The notes under the pieces: model-generated
The model's database searches: none
Seen by the model: only the letters and a program-made list of their open reading frames with translations
What the model was told of the DNA's origin: nothing
Assembly: GCA_002897115.2 (NCBI GenBank)
Contig: BCIH01000006.1
Coordinates: forward strand, 71,250-135,249
DNA: 64,000 nt
Source: Prototheca cutis
Taxonomy: Eukaryota > Chlorophyta > Trebouxiophyceae > Chlorellales > Chlorellaceae
Direction: 5' to 3'
Shown here: piece after piece, positions 25,401-34,265 of the stretch
Position numbering within the stretch: position 1 is the first letter of the stretch
Layout: each line of letters opens with the position of its first letter
Program-made: the position numbers and the translations under genes

Positions 25401-27629
25401 ACACTTTCTGCAGTATGCACTGTTCCGGCGGCCGATCGTCTTCAACCCGATTTGCAAGATTTGCATGCTTCTGACGACGTTCTTCACCATCTTTGGCATC
25501 GTGCTGGTGTGGGTGCTCTACCCGCGGTCGTACTCATTCACCGGTGCCATGTCGAGCAGCCTCACCTTTTTCGACACCCAGCGCATCGGGTCGCTGCCCA
25601 GCGACTACCCAATCTCCTGGCGCTCGTCGGCCTTCACGCAGCAGGCCTCCAACGTCATGTGGCTGTCGTACAACTCCACCGTCGACGAGGCAAACGGCGA
25701 CAGCACCACGGGTCCTGCCGCGGCGCCGATGCCTGCGTCTGCGCTGGTCCCCACGCCCGGCTCCCTGTCTCCGGGTGCGTCGTCCCCGTCGGTGCTGTCC
25801 CCCAGCCCCTCGACGCTGTCTCCAGCCTCGGCCAGCCCGTCGACCGACGCGTTCCAGAACTTGGTCAACGGCCTGACCGCATCGCCCAGCCCCTCTGCTG
25901 CCGCCGCATCCCCCAGCCCTGGGTCGCCGTCCAGCGATCCCTTCTCCAGCCTGGCGGGCCGGCGGCTGATGCAGAGCAACCCCTTTGCCAACTTGTCCCC
26001 CACCACGGGCAGCTCCCCCTCGAACAACTTGTACAAGTACCCGCCGCCGCCGCCGCCGCCGCCCCCCCCCGGTGACTCCTTCCCCACGCCCGAGGCCGTC
26101 AAGCTCACCGGCTCCCCCTGGGACCTGGAGGGCGGGTTCATCACGGGCATGGACACGGGCAACATGCAGGCGACGCTGCCGCAGGCCTTTTCGACCGCGG
26201 TTCTGGCCTGGTCGTACCTGACGTACGGCGGCGCCTTTGACGCGGCCGGCGACGCGACGTCGACGCTGCTGGATAATTTGCGCTGGGGCACGGACTACCT
26301 GCTCAAGACGGTCCAGTCTGTCGGCACCAAGACGTACATTCTTTCGCGCGTCGGCGTCATCACGGACGAGGAGCTCGACTGGTATCGGCTGGAGGACGCG
26401 ACGTGGGCGCGGCCGGCCTACGTCGTGGACATGGGCAAGGGCGCGAGCGACTTGGGCGGCCAGGTGGCCGGTGCGCTCGCGGCGTCGAGCATCGTCTTCA
26501 ACGCCGCGGGCGACGCGTCCTACGCCTCGACCCTGCTGACCAAGGCGCAGTCTGTGTACGCCGCCGCGACGGCCGACCTGGGCTACTACTCTGTCCAGGA
26601 CTGGAACATGTCTACGGTGTACAACTCGTCGACGTACTATGACGATCTCGCTTGGGCGGCCGGCTGGCTCTACCGTGCCACGTCGGACAGCAGCTACATG
26701 TCGGACGTGTACTCGTGGTACATCAAGCACCTTGAATTTGAATCCGACGTCTCGGATTTCAAGTACGCCTTTGACTGGGACAATGTCTTCTGGCCGACCA
26801 ACGTGCTCATGTCCCAGACGACGTCGCTGGCGACCTTTGGCACGCAGTCCGAGACCTACCTCAAGTCGTGGGTGTGCGCCAACATGGCGGCCAACTACAC
26901 CCTGCGCGGCCGCGCGTACAACCCGTACTCGGCGGCGCTGGGCTCCACGCAGAACACGGCCTTTGCTGCGCTGGCATATTCGGACGTGCTCGAATCCAAC
27001 GGCGAATCCTCGGAAAAGGTGTTTGTCTACCGCTGCTGGGCGCTGGGCCAGATCCGCTACGTCCTCGGCGACTCGGGCCGCAGCCTGACCGTGGGAGTCG
27101 GCAAGAACCCGCCGACACGCACGCAGGACCGGGACGCGGCGTGCCCCGAGAGCCCCGCCGTCTGCAACCGCGTGACGGGGCTGCTGTCCCCCGAAGAGGA
27201 CACGCACGTGCTCGAGGGTGCGCTTGTCTATGGCACGGCCAACTCGGACGATTACCTGGACATCCGCGATTCCCCGTCCTCGCGCGTGGGCATCGAGAAC
27301 AATGCCGGCTACACCGGTGAGTAGTAGTAGATTTTTTTTGGTGGTGGGGGTGGTGTTAGTGTGTGTGTGTTAATGTGTGTTAGAGTGTGTGTGTGTGTTA
27401 ATGTGTGTTAGAGTGTGTGTGTGTGTTGGAATATGCATGCCTCGTGAGCATGTGGTTTGAACAGAAACATTTCACAAGCACTTTTAGTGAAACAGCAATT
27501 CTGCCCAACGCTCTCACAGGTGCGCTGGCTGGCGCGTCGCTGTTGAACGACGGCATGTGGGAGCAGTGCCTGCAAAAGTACGGAATCTACAGGCAGAGCC
27601 CCATTTGCGGGTCATACATCAACATCTAG
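22401..27629 (+). CDS. Cellulose synthase-type GT2 fused to a GH9 endoglucanase-like domain
   Basis: Exons 22401-22686, 22882-23626, 23824-25249, 25414-27316 and 27520-27629 join in phase to 1,489 residues. The N-terminus (1-310) is cytosolic and low-complexity with an acidic run. TM1-TM2 lie at about 311-365. The GT2 catalytic domain carries LLDDG (D431/D432), FDADQ (D495, D497), TED (D586) and QQRSRW (Q622-W626). TM3-TM7 lie at about 655-856. The 2+5 TM layout, as in plant CesA, places the C-terminus outside the cell. A Ser/Pro linker (857-1045, with a Pro10 run) leads to a GH9-like (alpha/alpha)6 domain: WDLEGGFITGMDTGN, LDNLRWGTDYLLK and ENNAGYTGALAG. Predicted role: beta-glucan synthesis at the plasma membrane. 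The GH9 active site looks degenerate (see findings). The exact glucan product is inference. Confidence 0.93.
27355..27426. repeat. Imperfect GT-rich tandem repeat in the last intron of the cellulose synthase fusion
   Basis: Two copies of a unit of roughly 36 bp built from GTGTGTGTGT and TTAATGTGTGTTAGA lie in the intron 27317-27519. Confidence 0.7.
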
Positions 27630-29413
27630 AGGAGGTGCAGATGCGCCCCGATGGCCGCGAGGCGCGGCCGCCCTCCCGAAACGGTCGAGGGCGGCCCCCA
27701 CACCCTCTTGCCCTCCGGCGAGCGTGCTGGGTTGGCGAGTGGAGGGGGGGCTAATCATCACCCCCCCTCTTCTCCCCACACGTGCACACGCGCTGGGACG
27801 CGCCGGCGGATTCCTGGGGCCCCGAAACGGGCTCTGGGCTGCCGGCGTGGCGTGGCGAGGACGGCCAAGAAAGAAAGGCCAACCGACCGGCCTCCCGGCT
27901 TTTCGGTTTTGGTGGATCTCTGTTGATGTGGAGGTTGGAGAGCACAGGCGTGTTTGGTTTATTGACCGGGCATCGCTAAACTCTTTTCCCTTGCTCATCT
28001 ATGCACCGAGCCGCAGTCCGACTTGCTCATCGGATGGGAGGCACGGAAGGCGTATCGAAGTGGGGCGGACGGACGGGGCCCAGTCAGTCGCTTTCCCTTT
28101 TGTGAGGGCGATGGCCTGGTCTGGTCCCTTCGCCACGATCAACGACTGCCGTGACGACGTTGGTTCTTTCGTGCCTCTTCCTTTCCTCATTCTTCTCGCA
28201 CACACCCGGCAAACGCGGCGACGCTGCGGGCGTGCGACCTTGCCTCTCTGTCCGTCCCCATCGCATTCACAGGGGGAGAGGGAGGGTTCTCCGCCAAGGG
28301 CCTTGCCCGTCGTGCACCCGAGCCTTTAGAAGGTGGCGACGGCATGCCCGTGTTCCGCGTGTTCCCATTGCCGTCTCCAGCGCATCTGCCCCGTTTGCGC
28401 GTGGAGACGGCTCGGACCGTGGACCCTGTGCTCGTGTGTGTGGAAGGTGGGAAAAGAAGTGGGGTGTCCAACGACACCCCTTCTTCCCTCTCCCAGTCGC
28501 TTCTCCCGTTCCCCGTCACTTGCTTGCTCAGGTCGTTGCTACCTTTCGTTCCCTTGTCATCGACAACCTTTGCTTGTCCATTTTCGTGCGAGTCTTCGGC
28601 CTCCCCCCAATCTCTGTGCCCAGTCCCCCCTCCATCGTTGTCTGTCCATAGGAGCAGAACATGCTTGGTGGAGTGGGAGGAGAGGGTTTGAGGGGGCACC
28701 CGCTGCCTGACGTGTCGCAACACGCATGGGAGGCGTGCGCTAGCCACGCCGCTCGCAAGGCCCTCGCCCCCCCCCCCCCCCCCCGGTGCCAAAGAGAGAC
28801 CCCTGATTTACCTCACTCCATTGTCATCTCCGGTCTCAAGGAAACCTTTGTGCCCATTTTTCGGAATGCCCCACCCCCTGTCTGGTTTCAGTTGCTTCTT
28901 CCCTGGACTATTGCCCAGTGGATTTGACCTGCCCGACCCCGNGGTGGGGGCCCCGGCCCGAGAGCGCCACCGACACCTGGCTATGGCCTGAAAGCAGGGC
29001 GCCACGCTGGTGCCCTTGGGGCGGGCGACGTGATAGGCTGCCCATCCATCTCTTTTGTTATTTTGTCATTAGTGGGCCGGGGTTTCCGATTTCCTCCTCC
29101 TTTGGATCGGTGAGGTACCTTGCGAGTGTTTGTGTGTCTCCCAAACAATGAGTGGTAGAGGGGTGGTGTGGAGGTTCCAGTCACCGTCGGTGCCCCAGGA
29201 CCCCCTGGGGACTTTCTCCCCCCCCTCCCTGCCGCTTCCCCATGCGCATTCCCCTTGGGCTGAGTGCCCCCGAGCGCCCCTTTGCTCGCACTCCCACACA
29301 TGAGCTAGAACTAGACACTATGATCAGAAAAAACATACACGGTAGCCGCGCCGGACAAAAACTCATTTCCTATGTAAGTACCCCAACACAGCAGTCGATG
29401 AGTCATGTCGTTC
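27630..29413. other. Gene-poor 1.8 kb, pyrimidine-rich
   Basis: The region between the cellulose synthase fusion (+) and the universal stress protein (-) is unusually rich in C/T, with many TCCC-type stretches. It carries a run of 18 C at 28767-28784. Overlapping frames exist on both strands (for example 28187-28792 on the minus strand) but none shows a recognisable domain. The start of this region is probably the fusion gene's 3' UTR. Confidence 0.4.
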
Positions 29414-29862
29414 TCAGGGCAGAAACAGCAGCGGGCAAGGAACGAATTCGGCCAGAAGGTTTGCATCCACTCGTTTGGCATGGACATCGGCGCTTGCCAG
29501 AACAAGCAGGTCTGCAGCCACAGCGTCAGCTACCTCTCCCAGTGCCACGCACGGTTTTCCCTCTTCATACGCCACCGTCTCCTCAGCGAAATCCAGTTCA
29601 GGCACCGCCCGTGACGCCAGTTCGCTGTGTGATGAGTGGTGGTTGGGGAGGGGGGGGGGGATGCTCACGTCTTGGAGTCCTCGTACTCATGGCAAGCAAG
29701 CACATGGGAGGCATCTTTGCTGTTCATCCCTTCACCAAAAGCCATTACATACCTCTTGACCTTGTTCACTTTGCTCTCCAAAAGGGTATCGCCTGGGGAC
29801 TCGTCAATGAAGATAACTGTCAGCTTGGCCCTGCGCATGGATGCGAGATCAACAATGGCGCT

Positions 29863-29919
<57 letters not shown>

Positions 29920-30214
29920 GGGCCGGGCGGCCGGTGTGTCGCCTGTGATCCCGGACGCATGGCAGGTGAGAGCAGTGCTGTTCCAAACTCGCATGTTTCC
30001 GCGGTTGCTCCGGGATTCCCAGTGCATGCGAAATCTGCACTGTCAGGGAACTACCCTGGGCCCAGCGATGGCAAACAAGCGGCCCCGTGGTCAAACTCCA
30101 CCTCTGCAACCGTGCCACAACTTACTTGTGGTGCTCTGCCAAGTCGCCGGCCGCTTGCATGGCCTGCAGGGACGCCGAGTCAAAACCCTTGTTGCTGTCC
30201 ATGATCGCCAGCAT
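29414..30214 (-). CDS. Universal stress protein (UspA family)
   Basis: Single-domain USP of 153 residues from exons 30214-30126, 29830-29669 and 29624-29414, all in phase. Family landmarks: an N-terminal beta strand, MLAIMDSNKGFDSASLQAMQ; a second strand, AKLTVIFIDES; the 'A..A.DLLVL' segment, here ADAVAADLLVLASADVH; and the C-terminal strand FVPCPLLFLP, equivalent to the usual CPVLVVP. The canonical ATP-binding G-x2-G-x9-G-S motif is not evident (ASADVHAKR in its place), so ATP binding is doubtful. The first intron contains a run of 54 C on the sense strand. The start ATG sits right at the first beta strand, so a few upstream residues may be missing. Cytosolic; role in stress inferred from family only. 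Confidence 0.8.
29864..29917. repeat. Uninterrupted poly(G) tract of 54 bases (poly(C) on the sense strand)
   Basis: This is the longest homopolymer in the window, lying in the first intron of the universal stress protein gene, about 35 nt upstream of its 3' splice site. On the sense strand it would act as, or extend, the polypyrimidine tract. Its true length is doubtful, because such runs are hard to sequence. Confidence 0.9.
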
Positions 30215-31193
30215 GATGTGCGCCCAAGCAGAAGCAGGCGGTGGGTCCTTCACGGGGGGAAATGGGTATTGCAGGCCGCGACATCTCAATGGCCACGCCG
30301 GCACTGTTGTGCACGCTCCCCCAAATCTGCCGCAGATGATTGCACCCCCGACGCAAATCCCAATCCCATCAATATAGTAAGGTGGCAATGCGAGAATCGC
30401 CAATGAAGGGTTCCAAGACGGACCTGCGCGCCAGTCTCCGAAACCTGAGCCCGCACAGGCCTCGCATGGACAGTGCGTCGCTGGGATCTCAAACGCCGAC
30501 GGGCGTCGTGCCTGAGATCCATGCTCCTCGATGCCGCACAGAATGGTGCGCACCGTCCCAGCTTGGGCTGTGCTGCCGAGGGGAAGGGTGCCGCTCTCTC
30601 CAACAGGCACCCACTCCCCAATGACTGGTGCCTCGCGGCGCAGCATACGGCAGCCATCCGACCCCTCTGACCCGGTTACCGAATCCAACAATCCAGCGGG
30701 ATTGTGAAAATGTGTCCTGGAAATCGCTCGGGACATGGCTGGTCTTGAAGCCGATCTGGGGGATTCGCGATCTCTCCGAAATGCCAACGGGTGACCCACG
30801 TGCCATGGCGGGTCACCGGGGCGCTCGAACGACCCATGAGGAGCGACGCAGCAAGTGGTTTTGCTGGGATGGATCCATTCTTGCTGCCTGTTCCCGCCCT
30901 GCTTGCTGGCCACAGTAAAACTGCTGTACGTTGCAGCGTGGTTGCATGAAATGGAATTGCAAGTACTAGGTGGGCCGGACGCGCATTTGGCCTAGACCGA
31001 CCAGGGCCATTCGAGTGGGAGGCCAGAGGGGGACCGTTCGAGCGGGCCCGACCAAGACGAGGAGTGATCAAGATCTCCGTCACCGCTCCTGGCTTGTATA
31101 CTTCATTACAACGTCAGTTGGACCTGGGCGGGCCCTATTTCACAGTAGGGCTGTGCCCTCCGTTGGACGTTGGAGGCCCGCCGCTGTCCGAGC
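30215..31193. other. Intergenic, divergent promoter region
   Basis: About 1 kb between the universal stress protein (-) and the GT90 gene (+). A 264-codon minus-strand frame (30122-30913) is contiguous with the first USP exon, but its upstream part has no recognisable domain. I treat it as non-coding, or at most an extended N-terminus. Confidence 0.4.
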
Positions 31194-33818
31194 ATGCTGC
31201 GCCGGACAATGCGCACGGCCAGGCCCGGCACACCTCGCTACCGGGTGGCCTTCATCCTATGCTCACTACTCGCGGTGTTGGTTCTGACCTTACGCTTGTG
31301 GGCGAGCCCGCTGGGAGGTCAGGTGCGGACCCTGTCTGACAAGTGGCGCCAGGGCCGGGATCCGCACGACTATGTGGAGCCCGCGCCTGGGGCCCACGAT
31401 CACCTCAAAGGGGCTGTGGTCCTGCCTCAGATCCCTGGAGAGTACCACTCGAACCTCACATACCAATCAGAGGTGCGTCATGGGAGCCGGCAGTGACCTG
31501 GGAGTTTGGGTGGGCTTTGGGCTTGGCAATGGTGGTTGGCGCACTTGGACCGCCCCAGCTGGCGGAGTCGGGATTTGATCTGGGGACCGCATGCACGTGC
31601 TCCAAATAACCAGCACATCCCATGAACCCCGGCCCTTTGNCCCACTGCTGCAGCTCGCGTCGCGGCCGTCGCAGTATGCCCGGTTCATCGAAGCCGACCT
31701 GGCGCCGTGGAAGCAGTCTGGCATCACGGAGGAACTGCTGGGGTACTCGGAGGCCCTTCCTCCGCTGTGCGAGGGCCCCTACGCCCGCATCCAAATCTCC
31801 CGGGGTAGCCTCTGGGTCAAGTATGGCGAGGTGGCCAGCAGCGGTTCAGCCTCCTCCGCGCAGCGTGAGAAAGAGAGGGGGAGGGGGGGGGATGTGGGGT
31901 GCAGCACGGCCGCCTCAGGGATGTGACAAGCGATGTGAATAGGAGAGCAGCACAGTGCCGGATGATCTGTCCAGTGGGTCATCACGCCTTGCATGCGACC
32001 TTCCTCAACAGAATACCCCCCCCCCCTTGCAGAGGTTGCGGCAGCGGCGCGGGCGCAGCAGAAGCTTGATTTGATGCTGCTGGGCATTCTGGATGCGCTG
32101 AGTGTGTTTGGGTCCAAGATCCCCGACGTCGACGCGGTCCTCCATGCTGCAGATGTGCCCTGCATGCGGAAGAAATGGCAGCACGGAGGTCCCGCTCAGG
32201 TCCTGTTGGGCATGCAGGGCTCCAAGCGCCACTTTGACATTCCCCTCCCGCACCCCGCGATGTGGATGGATCTGGATGCTCCACTCCAGGTTTGTCCTGT
32301 TTCTTTTTGTGATTGGGATGCAGCTGAAGCATGTGCCGGATGATGCAGCCTGAAAGTGTCCTGTTATTACTTGGGGGGATTTGTTGTTATGCCTCTGGCC
32401 ATGCCAGTTGTTTTTGTTCAGGGACGGTGGCCAGGCAATGCAAGCTGGCTTGCTCCATGACCGCATGGCATCCCTCCTAGCGCGCAATCCGTCGCCACTC
32501 CCGCTATTGCAGGGTCCGGACGGGCAGCCGGTGTACAGTTGGGACCAGGCGGCGGGTCTGCTGCAGCAGGAGTATGCCAACACGTCCTTGTTGGTTCGGA
32601 TCCCGCAGGCCATGTGGCGCGGCCCGCCGCCTTCCGAGTCGCACCCGGAGCGCAGCGTGTTGCGCCAGGTGTTCACGCGCTGCGGCCGGGCCATGCTGGC
32701 CGAGGAGCGGCCGCAGGAGGCCGCGCTGTTCAACGTGCAGCACACGCCCGTGGCGCTGCAGGACGTGTGCGATTTCAGGTATGCCGTGCACATCGAAGCC
32801 CTGGGGATCAGCCCCGACCTGAAGCACAAGCTGGCCTGTGGCTCCGTAGTCGTTGCATTTGACCCCGAGTACTGGGAGTTTTGGTCGCGCGCGCTGCGGC
32901 CGGGGCGGGACTACGTGGCCCTGACCAACGAGGAGGACCACATATGCAACGAGACGGCGCGCGCAGCGGCAGACATGAACGCCATCTTCTCCGTCGTGGG
33001 CAGGTCGGCGCTGACGGGGCCAAAGGCGCAGACGCCCACGCTGGCCGCGGCCGTGGAGGATATCCGCCGCAACCCGGCCATGGAATCGGTGCTTGCACAG
33101 GTGTCGGAGGACGACGTCCCCGCCCCGGGACAAGGCGAGGATTTGGACTTTGTTTGCTTCTTCTTTGTTGCGCGCGGGATGAAATTCACGTGCTGCATTC
33201 GTTCGAGGGAAAAGAAAGGCCCAAAGCCGCAGCGTGCAGAATGCCTGATGCTCCCCGTTTGCAAACCCGTCACAGATGGTGCCTACTCCTGGGGCAGCAA
33301 GGTCACCCCCTGGGAAATCGCGTGGGCTGGCTACGACTTTGTCCATCAGAATGTCCGACTGGAAGACGCCGTCATCTACATCAGGTTGATGGCTGAATGG
33401 ATGATTGGGCCGTTGCCTTTCTTCGTTTCTTGTTGCTCTCGTCGGTGCTCATGTCTGAAGGAGTGAGAGGAGATTCCAGGGCGCGGTCGGCTCGCAGGGA
33501 GCAGCAGCACTGTCCCTCCATGAACACACCTCTCATCGTACCATCCAAGGAACCCAACCGAGCTCAACATCCCCGCCCCACCCACACCCACGCCCTCTTC
33601 ATCACCCCAGGGACTTGTTCAAGGCGTATGCCAAGCTGCAGGATTTCCAGGTCGTGCCCAAGGCCGGGTCTTCGTGCCTGAATGGCCAGCGACTGCTGCA
33701 ACGTTTTGGCGGTCCCCGGAGCACGCTGGGCGCGGCCCTCCTTCGGGAACACCCCTGGATCGCCGACTTTGAGGGCAACTGCCGGGTTGCAGAAAAGTAC
33801 TGGGATGACGTGCACTAA
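31194..33818 (+). CDS. GT90/CAP10-domain glycosyltransferase, type II membrane protein
   Basis: Exons 31194-31472, 31654-31830, 32035-32289, 32513-33384 and 33611-33818 give 596 residues in phase. A short basic N-terminus plus one membrane segment (RYRVAFILCSLLAVLVLTLR, about 15-35) indicates a Golgi/ER lumenal enzyme. The C-terminal half has the CAP10/GT90 signature: IPQAMWRGPP, then YAVHIEALGISPDLKHKLAC, GSVVVAFDPEYWEFWSRALR, PGRDYVAL and the terminal helix DAVIYIRDLFKAYAKL. GT90 members include POGLUT O-glucosyl/xylosyltransferases and fungal CAP10 xylosyltransferases. Donor and acceptor here are unknown. The fourth exon may contain an extra in-frame intron (about 33148-33274). Its start is a choice among several AG sites. 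An N lies in an intron. Confidence 0.85.
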
Positions 33819-34265
33819 CACACGAGTGGTGTGCAAATGTTGTGAATCCGTGTGCGATCGACAAGTACGTTGCCAGTCACATGTGCACACAGGGCGATGT
33901 GCCAGTGGCGCAAGGCCACCCGTGCATTGATCAAAACCAACTTCCTGTGCCAAAGCACCCCCAACCCCTCGGTCATGTGAACTCTGCAAAAGCACATTCA
34001 TCCCTTTTCAGCCACTGATCTAGCATGCAGCAGAGCAGGAGCTGGTGGTGGTGGTTGGGGGGAGGGGGGGTTCTTGGATAGCATGCATGTGTACATGATG
34101 GGAAACAGGAACGGTCAGCTTGTCCCGCAGCAGAGAATAAACCAGGGCAGGAAACGGGACCTGTTGCCCTGCTGCGGTAAGATCATGCACTGCCACAGAA
34201 AAGTCCAGAGTGGGGTGTCCATACATGCACGCTAACTCCGTGTGGGCGAGGGGTACCGCCACCAA
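33819..34265. other. Intergenic, convergent 3' ends
   Basis: About 450 bp between the stops of the GT90 gene (+) and the long coiled-coil gene (-). Nothing recognised. Confidence 0.4.

Noticed and set aside
28187..28792. 201-codon minus-strand frame in the gene-poor spacer
   Set aside because: Composition-driven (Gly/Ser/Arg), overlapped by equally open plus-strand frames, with no recognisable domain or splice support.
30215..30913. Long minus-strand frame upstream of and contiguous with the first universal stress protein exon
   Set aside because: USP proteins start at the first beta strand, and the upstream translation lacks any family resemblance. Treated as 5' flank.
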